Of a stretch of DNA of 64,000 nt, positions 37,801-44,902 are shown in pieces; the first letter of the stretch is position 1, and each line of letters opens with the position of its first letter. The notes beneath the pieces were generated by a model, which ran no database searches, was not told where the DNA came from, and saw nothing but the letters and a program-made list of their open reading frames with translations. The stretch comes from Argopecten irradians (lineage: Eukaryota > Mollusca > Bivalvia > Pectinida > Pectinidae), in NCBI RefSeq assembly GCF_041381155.1, contig NC_091134.1, positions 41,933,338 to 41,997,337 on the forward strand, given 5' to 3'. Made by a program: the position numbers and the translations under genes.

Positions 37801-40797
37801 ATTTTATTCACCTCCCAACAGGAGAGTTCCACTGCTATAGAAGGACAGGGGGCGTAACTCTTTTGTCTTCATCTGATAAACTGAACTAATTGAGAGACCA
37901 TTAGTTCTTATTAAATGTCATCAATTATCAAAAAGCTAATAATCATTTAGCAACTAGTAAAGAGTCAACGAAGGAGTGACCAAGTGTAAATAGAAAAGCA
38001 CATGTAATGTTATAAAACACCAAGGAAAGAAAATCCCGAAAATTGTAGTTTTTCCGAAAGAGTTTTGTTTATGTTGAAGAACAGTATTTATGTTGAAGCG
38101 TATATTTATTTGTGTTGGCCTTATGTCCAAGCAGTAGTTTCACTATATCGGTTCGGCGATGCTCTACTGCACATTTTAATGCAATACTCTAAAGATAAAA
38201 ACAAAATGGTATTATTATACAAATATGACCATTTTCAACTCAATGGTTACGAGTAATCGTTATGTTGTAAATAATTGATTACATTTTTATTCTGTATTTT
38301 TATATCACAGACTTATCTCCTCTTGCGGGTAGGCATAAATTGTGACGTCATAGGTTTGCAAGCGTTATGTCATACTTTTCGGAGAAAACGATATGAATCA
38401 AATGACGTCACAATGAATACCTATCAGCAAGAGAGCTAACTGTAATATGCAATGACGGAATATATTTATGGAATAAAAACCTGATACGTAATAGAACTAC
38501 TCGAAGCAGTCGCTGATTACATTTGTTTTTACTTGTTTTCGAAGTTTCGATGTAGGACAATTTTGTACAAATTGCAAAATTGCTGGGAAATTTAAGATAA
38601 AACATTTTAAAAAATGTCATATATTTTTTTTAATAGTGGGATAGATTTATCGATCAAACTGTTTGTAATGGGGCGGTATAAAGTTGTACCAATCACAGCT
38701 CTTATTTCAAAGTATATGTAGTCTTTATTAGACTACATATACGTCTTCTGGTGGAAAAAATATTCTCTTTTTGTTCCATTTGTAGGTCAATGTACTTTTT
38801 ATATTTTTCAATAATCTTTTAGTAATGACATATACGTGATTATTGTCCATTAAAGAGCCACATAAAGCTCGGTACCAATGTATTTTTCTTAACTTTGATC
38901 TACTTGCAAGAGAATGAGGGAGACTATAGGCAAATATAATGAGTTTTCATTATATATACATTAATGTTATAAAACAGTTGTTTACTTTTGTTATGTCTAC
39001 TTTTTGCCTCAACAACAGTGCCACAATGTCTGCATGTCCCCCACGTGCCGCATTGGTTAACGCATCACCCTAAAACAGATTTTCATTAACAAATTATACT
39101 TAAATATTTCTTTGAAATAGATTATTTGCAACATATGTAATGTTACAATCAGTGTGCTAAAACGCCTAATCTGTATGATTTCAACCGTGTGACACTCTAC
39201 AACTCTTCAAATATTGTTTCATTTTTTTTCAACTCTTAAGCCTATATTGCAATTTATGTCCGGATATGTATATGAAGTAATCAGTCGAACAACTAATAAG
39301 AAACATGAGTAATGCAATAATTGGAGATTGCTAGTCTCAATTAGTCAGATCTTATCATTTAAAGTGATATAAAGTAGTAGGTATAAAATAGTTTGTAACT
39401 CACCTTATCCGGCTTTGCTCTTTTGTTCAACAATAACTTTACAATGAGTGTATGTCCATGTAGTGCTGCCTCAGCCAACGCATTGCCCTTAAATAAAACG
39501 TATTTTGGTACATTTGTATTTCATATTGTATGACACTTGTTACGAACATGATATTATTAATAACACCTTAGTGATTTGTTTCTTACATACAATGTAAATG
39601 CGGGAAATGTTCTTTAAAAGAACTAAATTCTGAAATAATACACTTTAATTACACCATTAGCATCTAGTTATCAAGCAATAACGCATGTAGTCTTAGGTTT
39701 GAGATATCATTTTACTAAGGAAAGGTGTTACTGACAATGTATATGGATACACTAAAACATCTATTATCTGAAAGATATCCACAGCAGTCCCGTGGGTGAT
39801 AAAAACGATTGGACAAAAAGCAAACAGTAATGGAACATGTAATCATCTTTTCTCCATTTCGACATAAAATACAAGTTTTATTTACCTATAATTTATTGGA
39901 CATCCATAAAGCATGTTCTAAGCACGAAAATTTGTTCTTTCAAATTCTATTGCTATACATTGAGTGCCCAAAGCTGGAATTTTACATGTAGCGCATTCTT
40001 TTAAACCCACCAATTTCAAAACTGCCAATTAGGTTGCTTGTAACAAAAACGGCAATACTGCCTTCGAAACGATGACCGATATTACTTGTGACATCTGAAA
40101 AAGTGTTGTTGTTTTTTTATTCTCTCGAAAGTTTTAAAGCTTAGATTGTCAGCTTTGATAAACAAATGCCCTACCTTATTACATGTAGAATCTGCACCTT
40201 TTCCCAATATGCTTTCTACAGTCTCCCGATCTCCCTTCTTAGCAGCCCTTTCAAGCTCCTTATTGATCTTGATGAGCGAATGACAAATACAATATACAGT
40301 TTGTCAAAGAAGACGACTCCATTATTTTTAAAGAACATTTGAAATGAGACTATGGTTATCGGATAATAATGAATATAATTGGATAACCAATTAAGCTTGA
40401 CAACCATGACAATATGAACTGATTTGTTAATAAATCATTTAGCAAGCTAATCATAGGCGACATGTTCTCGAAACTATGATTAAGTGAACTTTTGGTGAAA
40501 ATTACATACTTAGATAAAATACAAATAATAATCCATTTGATTAAACATGTAGTTTCTATATTTTTGCTATGATTTATTAATGCAACAAAAACATATATAT
40601 AATTCGGGTTCTTCTCATCAAATATGAAAATTGTATCTATCCCTAATATCAATAAGGACATTTATTTTCCTTTATTATATAAATTAAAATTAAACATTAA
40701 CATTTCATGACGGACGCATGTGTATAATAATCATATTAACATCTTAAAAGGTCATCATAATTTGAGTGTACAAACCACTTACTAGATCGTTCGCCAT
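19815..40797 (-). CDS. Ankyrin-Roc-COR (Roco) protein gene, disrupted; probable pseudogene
   Basis: Reads right to left. Start exon 40783-40797 (MANDL, donor GTAAGT). Ankyrin exons: 40175-40267 (31 codons), then 39404-39487, 38986-39069, 38105-38188, 36329-36412, 36058-36141, 35632-35715, 35181-35264, 34972-35055, 28016-28099, 27580-27663, 26326-26409, each exactly 84 bp in phase 0. Roc exons: 25096-25564, 24731-24751, 24001-24048, 23210-23461, 22891-22939, 22424-22541. COR exons: 21295-21644 and 20194-21080. A weak candidate end is a 13-bp exon near 20005-20017 plus 19815-19873. Roco proteins are GTPases that dimerise through COR; ankyrin repeats bind partners. Damage: TGA at 36073-36075, TGA at 22917-22919, one extra base near 20944, and no GT donor after 38105 and 35632. 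A 6.3-kb retrotransposon sits in the intron between 34972 and 28099. Family assignment is sure; activity is doubtful. Confidence 0.85.
20194..21080 (-). CDS. Roco gene, main COR exon with a frameshift
   Basis: Acceptor ttgcag|AAATCTCC (phase 2) and donor GATGAAGAG|GTAAAA. The first 130 bp read GNKPFIVLQAQWTIDAFKTV, ending FKVPTT; then the frame moves by one base near 20944 (a C-rich triplet on the - strand) and continues MMQLQWTKYQTTGVLP, VKFLIQLWREERF and about 250 further residues of COR (YYIVPCML, GFACLNVDFRWRVII). The exon length (887) fits the neighbours only if one base is surplus. COR mediates dimerisation. A sequencing error is possible. Confidence 0.82.
21295..21644 (-). CDS. Roco gene, Roc end and COR start
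   Basis: 350 bp, acceptor ccacag|GAAGTA, donor CTCAG|GTATGT. Begins with the last Roc helix (SILETLYSNPLLRG) and enters COR with VPAKWTAFQYELVRL and a ILSYDELLQI stretch, the typical COR opening. Phase 0 in, phase 2 out; no damage. Confidence 0.85.
22424..22541 (-). CDS. Roco gene, Roc exon with the G4 motif
   Basis: 118 bp encoding NYGTVAKNIATYAVDESVDE and then STPPVILVGSHLDRVSSD. The strand VILVG followed by SHLD is the G4 guanine-specificity motif in its Roco form (T/S-H-x-D). Acceptor ccattag|G, donor GAT|GTAAGC in phase 0, joining the COR exon. Confidence 0.85.
22891..22939 (-). pseudogene. Roco gene, 49-bp Roc exon with a nonsense codon
   Basis: tctctctcaattcag|AT to CTAC|GTATGT; both sites are good and 49 bp exactly closes the one-base phase gap between the exons on either side. 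It encodes VLNTCF, then TGA (22917-22919), then YYVEHVYAT. The TGA falls where a tryptophan codon would differ by one base. Skipping this exon would shift the frame, so the lesion cannot be avoided that way. Confidence 0.6.
23210..23461 (-). CDS. Roco gene, Roc exon with the G3 motif
   Basis: 252 bp, acceptor acttag|GA, donor TATG|GTAATC. Encodes the switch II core TIYDFGGEQVFYNTHHCFMT (DxxG box and the Roco-typical F-Y-x-T-H) and the strand VFMIVFDVEMCLDPE. The phase joins the previous exon and leaves one base for the next. Confidence 0.85.
23568..23660 (+). repeat. tRNA-like SINE head, degenerate
   Basis: gccgcggttgccgaatggtt resembles the box A half of a tRNA-derived SINE (G-C-C-G-A-R-T-G-G-T-T). 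No box B follows at the right distance, so it is a fragment or chance similarity. Confidence 0.35.
24001..24048 (-). CDS. Roco gene, 48-bp linker exon
   Basis: gtttcag|TTTCACC to GGAGAAG|GTCAGT, phase 1 at both ends, encoding VSPKHREVKHKLSDGEG across the junctions. Other phases give a stop or do not join. Charged linker inside the Roc insertion. Confidence 0.65.
24247..24301. repeat. Short inverted repeat
   Basis: ccaattgatag and ctatcaattgg, 11-bp perfect arms about 30 bp apart, inside a Roco intron. Confidence 0.5.
24731..24751 (-). CDS. Candidate 21-bp microexon in the Roc linker
   Basis: ccacag|TGTTCC...AAAG|GTGAGT encodes VFRSKPKG with phase 1 at both ends, so it fits between the P-loop exon and 24001-24048. 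The donor is strong; the acceptor has a poor pyrimidine tract. It could also be skipped without changing the frame. Confidence 0.45.
25096..25564 (-). CDS. Roco gene, Roc exon with the P-loop
   Basis: Starts at catcag|ATTGAC in phase 0, matching the last ankyrin exon, and ends AAAG|GTAAAC in phase 1. The Walker A/G1 box GHKGVGKS binds nucleotide phosphates, followed by LVKQLIQESF as the first helix. The second half is a long charged linker (many K, E, H, R) that is expected to be a disordered insertion before the G3 motif. The other acceptor nearby (cttttag|AAC) gives a stop and is rejected. Confidence 0.85.
26326..28099 (-). CDS. Roco gene, last three ankyrin exons
   Basis: Exons 28016-28099 (GGVLVAGAMLGHAYIVTLLL, donor GTAAAT), 27580-27663 (GDPLEAAAGGGNINIVRQLL, donor GTAAGT) and 26326-26409 (SSALLKAAMNGRSDLVALLL, donor GTAATT), each 84 bp and phase 0. 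The last joins directly in phase to the Roc exon at 25564. No damage was seen in these three. Confidence 0.85.
26926..27051. mobile_element. Foldback (MITE-like) element in a Roco intron
   Basis: Arms of about 50 bp pair across a short centre: aagtgtcttacaa with ttgtagtgtaagatactt, the ttttattttag/ctcaaaataaa blocks and the agccgagat/atctcggct blocks. No coding capacity. Target duplication not resolved. Confidence 0.7.
27484..27549. mobile_element. Short element with 14-bp inverted ends
   Basis: gggttacttcccttc and gaagggaagtaactc flank about 37 bp. A very short MITE or solo remnant. Confidence 0.5.
28330..29035 (-). repeat. 3' LTR of the Gmr1-like element
   Basis: 706 bp, same length as the other LTR, bounded by a 7-bp inverted repeat TGTTATG/CATAACA. 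Immediately upstream on the - strand lies a purine tract (aaggaggggtg). Confidence 0.93.
29036..29047 (-). other. Polypurine tract of the LTR element
   Basis: On the - strand aaggaggggtg directly precedes the 3' LTR, the position where the plus-strand primer is cut in LTR retroelements. Confidence 0.7.
29120..30439 (-). CDS. Reverse transcriptase-RNase H region of the Gmr1-like element
   Basis: 439 codons. The reverse transcriptase fold is clear: SPCVLVPKPD near residues 90-99, the first catalytic aspartate in FDLLKGYWQ (about 142), FGIKNAPATFQR (176-186) and the YIDD catalytic box at 202-205. RNase H follows with LFVDASDVG (D349), E391 and FTDHNP (D418). The frame ends early at 29120; the expected next words (NQRILRWSLTLQEYN) appear in another frame, so an indel near 29140 truncates RNase H. 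No ATG-led independent gene is implied: the frame is continuous upstream except for a TAG at 30443-30445. Confidence 0.92.
   Translation of the reverse strand: MLANLDKKLCHLTEKKRNELKDLILEYKHLFPDTPGKTDAIYHDVDVGDAPPVKKHPYRVNPLKEEHLKKEIQYMLDNDIIEPSKSEWSSPCVLVPKPDKTYQFCTDFRKVNSVSKTDSYPIPRIDSCIDKVGKAKYVSTFDLLKGYWQVPLTERAKEVLAFVTSQGLYQYKVIPFGIKNAPATFQRLLNSVISDLEGCDGYIDDVINYHDTWEDHLRRIREFFERLTTMKLTVNLLKCEFCHATVEFLGHVVGEGQVKPVQAKVESIIDFPTPGGKRELMRFLAMAGYYRKFCQYVIAAPLTALLKKNVKFVWSDECKSAFEKLKATLSNSPVLTAPDFNKQFKLFVDASDVGVGAVLMQEGSEQIDHPICYFSKKIDKHQRNYSAIEKECLALILALNQFDVYLCTTVVPVLVFTDHNPLTFIGKMKNKIKEFSGGV
30443..30751 (-). CDS. GPY/F module after integrase
   Basis: About 100 codons with LPIPGQHLQARYFGPYVV and a HVNMLKKY end, the GPY/F module that closes integrases of many Gypsy and retroviral elements. 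It lies one frame away from the integrase reading frame (break near 30765) and is followed by a TAG before the reverse transcriptase in the same frame. Confidence 0.8.
   Translation of the reverse strand: MALLPIPGQHLQARYFGPYVVEKKVDDVNYIVQTPGRRKKTQLCHVNMLKKYVDREESKTSQPVATLASVPSQTESTADICKLDLDGGVQDTGLDCGVKLRN
30759..32099 (-). CDS. Integrase region of the Gmr1-like element
   Basis: 446 codons. The N-terminal third is low in known features. A zinc-binding HHCC set follows: H174, H181, C211, C214, with the words MAGHLGVTKTYNRI and CRSCHTCQ. The catalytic core has D245 (VIIDCVSPLP), D304 (VQSDQGSNF) and E340 (HPESQGALERFH), with 35 residues between the last two, the DD35E spacing. It lies upstream of the reverse transcriptase, the reverse of the normal Gypsy order. 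The reading frame is the same as gag-protease, separated by stops at 32158 and about 32117. Confidence 0.92.
   Translation of the reverse strand: MSGIPDKTGDAETIQQEFPGIFPSCAVTRSMSKKVSDVAVVEDHYSPGLGDTFLAHDIEDIGGKSDILSNSVDFDSDGVVPNKGTSLSYMMSKSSLSREELIVEQEKDPEISLLCNRALSEEEAEKVPVCYFRRSGVLMRKWRPPDVSPEEDWKVVNQIVVPPRYRQDIPSLSHDVPMAGHLGVTKTYNRILDHFFWPKLKRDVADFCRSCHTCQVVGKPNQKIPVAPLHPIPAFEEPFSRVIIDCVSPLPKIKSRNEYLLTIMCASTRFPEAIPLRNIKAPNIVKALVKFFTLVGLPKAVQSDQGSNFMSGIFQQVMYQLQIKQYKSSAYHPESQGALERFHQTMKNMMRSYCFENKRDWDEGIHMLLFGVRESVQESLGFSPFELVFGHTVRGPLKILKDKILDEDSKVNLLEYVSNFKQRLTRACELAKENLAVAQTKMKKNW
32160..33227 (-). CDS. Gag capsid, nucleocapsid and protease region
   Basis: 355 codons from the first ATG after a stop; the frame itself continues upstream to 33359. 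Residues about 40-140 form a helical capsid segment (EAYRQKFRNSRKRD, RWCDSKEI, LRQLLLIEEFKRCV) that resembles the vertebrate SCAN domain. A CCHC zinc knuckle lies at C201, C204, H209, C214. The aspartic protease motif DTGASHS starts at residue 292. The frame ends at a TAG (32158-32160) within the protease, after which GVSLILGNDLA continues in the same frame, so the stop interrupts rather than ends the protein. Confidence 0.88.
   Translation of the reverse strand: MKWPEDKLTMLLQSVLIVKARDIYSSLSDDDISNYQVVKKAILKAYELVPEAYRQKFRNSRKRDEQTHVEFAREKEQLFNRWCDSKEIDEDFGKLRQLLLIEEFKRCVHINIKTHLDERKVETLSEAATMADDYALTHKGSFVKNSSQDKNSTTGTSKFGQSRNPTFSGPSNDKPNVGDKTKSDSKTDHRAGVGSPSGPVCNYCKKVGHIMSECYSLQRKEQRRKQSVPSVLAMSKPSQKLSDIVENSKVSVEIKSSESDSVLEKYSPFISEGFVSLTSDITNLKPVKILRDTGASHSLILDGVVPLSEETSCGSSVLLQGVELGFVNVPLHCVYLKPDLVTGPVTIGVRPQLPI
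33360..33812 (-). CDS. Gag N-terminal coiled-coil region
   Basis: 150 codons beginning about 105 bp after the primer-binding site. The first 70 residues carry a helical, leucine-rich stretch (VNKKDLLLLSKHLGL); the rest is a charged coiled coil rich in E, K and R. A TAA ends it at 33360-33362, but the next sense codons are in the same frame and lead into the capsid, so this is probably one gag with a nonsense codon. Confidence 0.8.
   Translation of the reverse strand: MTTMQVEQFVKVPSLEVLLQVNKKDLLLLSKHLGLAIKTNLRKAEIRNVIIRYFVDNGKFDSSALDNIEETVTSEIRQMELEHKMKMKQIEKEMRGREIEKELREKEIDKDGELREKEIERDQMLELERQKIKAETELRIKELELASQDS
33918..33935 (-). other. Primer-binding site complementary to tRNA-Pro
   Basis: On the - strand TGGGGGCTCGTCCGGGAT, four bases after the 5' LTR end, is the 18-nt complement of the 3' end of tRNA-Pro, the same PBS type known from gammaretroviruses. 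Its position fixes the 5' LTR as the right-hand copy. Confidence 0.88.
33940..34645 (-). repeat. 5' LTR of the Gmr1-like element
   Basis: 706 bp, TGTTATG...CATAACA ends. Roughly 2 percent different from the other LTR by hand alignment, with no length differences seen, pointing to a fairly recent insertion. Confidence 0.93.
34972..36412 (-). CDS. Roco gene, five-exon ankyrin cluster
   Basis: Five 84-bp exons: 36329-36412 (intact, donor GTGAGT), 36058-36141 (in-frame TGA at codon 23, where other units have a glycine or similar residue before A-D), 35632-35715 (donor TTAAGT instead of GTAAGT), 35181-35264 and 34972-35055 (both intact, donor GTCAGT). Each encodes one short ankyrin unit ending in K-G-A-D-x-N-K or a variant. 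The middle two exons are unusable as they stand, though skipping them would leave the frame intact. Confidence 0.8.
36413..38104. other. Roco intron, 1.7 kb
   Basis: No exon with ankyrin pattern was found. A fragment of repeat family A in - orientation lies at about 36690-36830 (cctattaacagccatggtcat). Confidence 0.45.
38105..38188 (-). pseudogene. Ankyrin exon with a lost splice donor
   Basis: The 28-codon pattern is intact (SIALKCAVEH... LLLGHKANTNK) and the acceptor ctttag is good, but the two bases after codon 28 are TA instead of GT. Read-through meets a stop 12 codons later. It is probably skipped; because the exon is phase 0 on both sides, skipping keeps the frame. Confidence 0.7.
38712..38742. 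repeat. Perfect 13-bp hairpin
   Basis: gtatatgtagtct and agactacatatac pair perfectly around a five-base loop, inside a Roco intron. Confidence 0.7.
38986..40267 (-). CDS. Roco gene, ankyrin exons 1-3
   Basis: Exon 40175-40267 begins the ankyrin block (ELERAAKKGDRETVESIL). Exons 39404-39487 and 38986-39069 give 28-residue units of the pattern G-[DN]-A-L-x3-A-A-x2-G-H-x2-IV-x-LLL. Acceptors read tttaag|GG and tttag|GG; donors are GTGAGT and GTAAAC. All three are phase 0 at both ends, so any one can be removed without shifting the frame. Confidence 0.85.
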
Positions 40798-40806
40798 TGT
40801 TGGTGT

Positions 40807-40846
40807 CGACTCATATAATGACTGTTTCAATGAAACTTTTATATAG
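40807..40846 (-). promoter_or_regulatory. TATA-box core promoter of the Roco gene
   Basis: CTATATAAAAG on the - strand (40836-40846) lies about 40 bp upstream of the MANDL start codon. With the usual 25-30 bp spacing, transcription would begin around 40807-40812, leaving a 5' UTR of only 10-15 nt. The position relative to a start exon with a consensus donor supports both calls. Confidence 0.55.
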
Positions 40847-41062
40847 CCAAAATAACTTCCTTATTAACCTGCACAAACATAATAGGATATATAAGTAAAT
40901 ACATTCAGGATGTAAAATATACCAACAATACTCATGTCTCTAATTATCAAACTCACATATAATTTCAACCTGCATAAAAAGCTAGCTCTATATTTCTCCC
41001 ATATTTGACAGGTTTATCCCTCTGTTGCTAGGGAAAAGATTGATAGAATCTTACATGTGTCT

Positions 41063-41153
41063 GTCAAGTGGACATGGATATCTCAACCCGAGTGAAAGAT
41101 TGCCGGGTGTTGACGCCAAAAATCTTTCGCGAGGGTTGAGATATCCACTTGAC
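41063..41153. mobile_element. Foldback element
   Basis: gtcaagtgg, atatctcaaccc and gaaagatt on the left return as reverse complement on the right (aatctttc, gggttgagat, ccacttgac), with a 5-bp bulge (catgg). Arms about 35 bp. Confidence 0.65.
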
Positions 41154-41888
41154 ATATCCATGTTTGATTCTTTTTCTCCCATATGTAGTAGAAAATATTA
41201 AATTTCCGCTGCTTTCCAGCTTTTTCTCATCTCGCCATTATCATGGGAACGTTGTTTTGCGTCAAAATTGATGACGACATCGATGATGCACGCTGCGGCA
41301 ACGCCACATATATTGATGAAGTCTAATTATTGTCAAGCGCGTGTGAGCTGTCTTACACCCCAATGTTTAAAATCACACTATACGTAACTATTAACAAAAA
41401 TTCAAGTTAGATTCGACCCCGATATTGTTAGTATTTGTAGATGTAGTTGAAATTAAGTTATATCAAAGACTATTTATCATGATTTCTTAAGAACGTTGGT
41501 ACAGCAGTTGTTGAAAGTCGATACATGTAAGCATGCCTTCATTTTAAAGTGGTCGCTATAGAAGTTATGATTATTGCCGAACGGAAGTAGGAAAGTTCAT
41601 TACCCGTTTTCGGAAGAGTTCGGACATACGTTACGTAGTTACGGAAGTCACATAATGTTCTCGGCAACGACGTTGCAATGTCGGCTCACTTCGGCTTGTT
41701 TGACTAAATGGGACCCACCTAGCGATGTTCAATATCTATTTGATTTTTATCAAAAGTTTTGGAATCATTATCACTCATCTTGAATTCGATTAAGTCCTAT
41801 CTCTGCATGATTTTTTTCCTAATTCTTCTAAATCATGAAAAAGTAAGACTGATACGGATATTGGGACTTTAAGATTGATATGATATTT

Positions 41889-42027
41889 CCCTACCTTGAG
41901 GGTAGGATAGAGAAATCTCTACCTGAGGAGAGATTTACAACTGTTTAACCCGAGGCTTGCCGAGGGTTAGATTGTCGTGAATCTCCTCCGAGGGTAGAGA
42001 TTTCGCTGTCCTATTCTCTAGGTGGGG
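41889..42027. mobile_element. Foldback element with near-complete palindromy
   Basis: Arms of about 65 bp pair (ctaccttgag..., gagaaatctctacc, gaggagagatt on the left; the same in reverse on the right) around the palindromic centre aacccgaggcttgccgaggg. Non-coding. Confidence 0.7.
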
Positions 42028-42539
42028 AATGATTCTTTTCTTCCTCTGTAATTTCCAAAAAAAAAATATGATAAAAACTGCAAATACGTAATTAAAAATA
42101 TCCAAAGAATAATCAATGAATCAAGTTGTAGGTTTCTATTTTACTCTGTCAAAAACTTTGTTAAACTTTTTGCACTGTGAAAAACAAGAATATAAATCAT
42201 TTTGAAATATTCACAGTTTATACTAACTAATATTTACCGAAACAATATTAAACAATTATTGAATCAGTATTTTTATCGGGTAAACATCAACGAAAATATG
42301 TGACGATAGGTGGAATTCCGATTCCGATGATCATTAGATATTTCGACGGGAAAGAAATCGAAGAGACCTTTTAGATGGCTGTACTACAGAAGCAAGAGTC
42401 AAGATTAAACGACATCAGAGCGAAAACAGCTTTAAAGTGTTGATTGTTCAAAACTGTTATGGAGATGGTATGTGTTATGCCCTTTACTTGCCCATTGTCA
42501 TACTCCGATGCTTTATCATTGGCGCAATTGTAAATAAAG

Positions 42540-44310
42540 ATGTGGAATGGAGGTGGGGATGTGGGATGGAGGTGGGGTGTGTGATGAGAATGTGGGATGG
42601 ATATTTAAGGTGGGTTGCTTGATGGAGGCGGGGATGTGGGATGGTGGTGGGGGTGTGTGATAAGGATGAAGGATGGATATTTAAGGTGGATTGTGGGATG
42701 GAGGTTGGGATGTGGGATGAATATTTAAGGTGGGTTGTGGGTTGGAGGTGGGGGTGTGGGATGGAGATGTGGGATGGAGTTGTGGGATGGAGGTGGGGTG
42801 TGAAATGAGGATGTGGGATGGATATTTAAAGTGGGTTGTGGGTTGGAGGTTGGGGTATGGGATGAAGGTGTGTGATGGAAGTGTGGGATGAAGGTGTGTG
42901 ATGGAAGTGTGGGATGGAGGTGGTATGTGTTATGAGGATATTGGATGGATATTTAAGGTGGGTTGTGGGTAGGAGATGGGGGTGTGATTGGAGGTGTGGG
43001 ATGGAAGTGATATGTGTGATGAGAATGCGAGATGGATATTTAAGATGGGTTGTTGGTTGGAGATGGGGGTGTGGGATGAAGATGTGGGATGGAGGTGGGG
43101 TGTGAAATGAGGATGTGGGAAGGTTATTTAAGGTGGGTTATGGAATTGAGGTTGGGGTGTAGGATGGAGGTGTGGGATGGGGTGCGGAATGAAAGTATCG
43201 AAGGGATATTTAATGTGGTTTGTTGGATAGAGGGGGTGTGGGATTGAGGTGTGGGATGGAGGTGGGGTGTGAAATGAGGATGTGTGATGGATATTTAAGG
43301 TGGGTTGTGGAATGGAGATTGGGGTGGGGGACGGAGGTGTGGGATGGAGTTTGGAATGGGAGTATGGGATTGATATTTAAGGTTGGTTGTGGGATGGCGG
43401 TTGGGGTGTGGGATGAAGATGGGGTGTAGCATGAGGATTTGGGATGGATATTTATGGTGGGTTATGGGATGGAGGTGGGGTTGTGGGATGGAGGTGTGGG
43501 ATGGGGTGTTGAAGGGTGTAAGGGATGGATATTTAAGGTGGGTTGTGGAATGGAGGTTGGGGTGTTGGATGGAGGTGTGAGATGGGGTATGGAATGGGAG
43601 TATGGGATGGATATTTAAGGAGGGATGTAGGATGGAGGTTGGGTTATTGGATGGATGTGTGGGATGGAGTGTGGGATTGGTGTATAAAATAAGCATGTGT
43701 GATAGAGATGTGGAATGAATGTTTAAGGTGGGTGGTGGGCTGGAGGTGTAGGATGAAGTGTGGGATTGGTGTATAGAATAGGGATGTGTGATAGAGGTGT
43801 TGGATGAATATGAATATTTAAGGTGGGTTGTGGAATGGAGGTTGGAATGTAGGATGGAGATGTGGGATGGGGCGTGGAATGGGAGTATGGGATGGATATT
43901 TAAGGTTGGTTGTGGGATGGAGGTTGGGTTATGGGATTAAGGTGTAGGATGGAGTGTGGGATTGGTGTATAGAATAGGGATGTGTGATAGAGGTGTGGGA
44001 TGAATATGAATATTTAAGGTGGGTTGTAGGATGGAGGTGTGGGATGGAGGTCTGGATGTGGGATGGAGGTGTGCAATGGGGATGTGGGATAGGGGTGTTG
44101 AATGGGTGTAGGATGGGTTGTGGGATGGAGGTGTGGGATGGAGGTCTGGATGTGTGATGGAGGTGTGCAATGGGGATATGGGATAGGGGTGTTAGATGGG
44201 TGTATGATGGGTTGTGGGATGGAGGTGTGGGTGTGGAATGGGAGTGTGGGATAGAGTTTTGGGATGGGGTGTTGGATAGAGTTGTGGGATGGAGGTGGGG
44301 TTGTAAGACG
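42540..44310. repeat. G-rich minisatellite, 1.8 kb
   Basis: Mixed units built from gtgggatggaggt, tgggatggatatttaaggtgggttgt and related words; the + strand is strongly G over C. It can be read as longer blocks of roughly 60-130 bp each closed by ggatatttaaggtgggttg. Open frames on both strands (histidine, proline and tryptophan-rich) are products of the repeat. G runs of three or four recur, so G-quadruplex potential is plausible. Confidence 0.93.
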
Positions 44311-44902
44311 GAAGTTCTAACTTCGAAACTTGCTTCTCTTTGACCAGTTACCATTATGTATGACATCTTAAATCAGCCATACTATTAAGCGTATCAAACG
44401 TGGACTATACAATAATACATTGTAATTTCAGTAAGGTCGGTAGAAACATATAAACATCCTTGAATGTGTGCATTCTATTAATGATTAACATTTCTAATAA
44501 AAAAAAAAATCAATGCAAACTATGCTATTGCGAGACCAAAAGTATTTTCTTTGTTTTAAATTCAAGAACGAATAAAAGAAAGAATCAAATAATTTCACAA
44601 ATATACTCACTCTCATCGATTCAGCTTGATAAGTCAGATGAAGTGATGAGCATTAATGTTATCTGTATCGCGGAAATTGTATAAGATGAAATGTCCGTCC
44701 TTGTACGGATGAAAGCCGCACTAAAACTAACATCAATTTTAAACGTTTAAAGTACTTGTATGGTTTGTGGCCCTTATGACCCCCAAATCCGTCAAATTGT
44801 AAAACCTATTATTTAGTGAATTGATGGTTGAGTACAACCTCGATATAATATGTATGATGGGTGTGTATCATAAAAGCTACAGTTGCTATGGTTAAAATCT
44901 TC
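44311..44902. other. Gene-free spacer
   Basis: AT-rich with no recognised feature between the G-rich minisatellite and the LINE tail. Confidence 0.4.

Larger units (their letters stand above)
40850..42539. other. Gene-free region upstream of the Roco promoter, with two foldbacks
   Basis: Apart from the foldback elements at 41063-41153 and 41889-42027 nothing is recognised. A 69-codon open frame at 41574-41783 has no family features and is not called. Confidence 0.5.

Noticed and set aside
43295..44366. Histidine/proline-rich open frames over the G-rich minisatellite
   Set aside because: Low-complexity products of the tandem repeat on the complementary strand; no start context or similarity.
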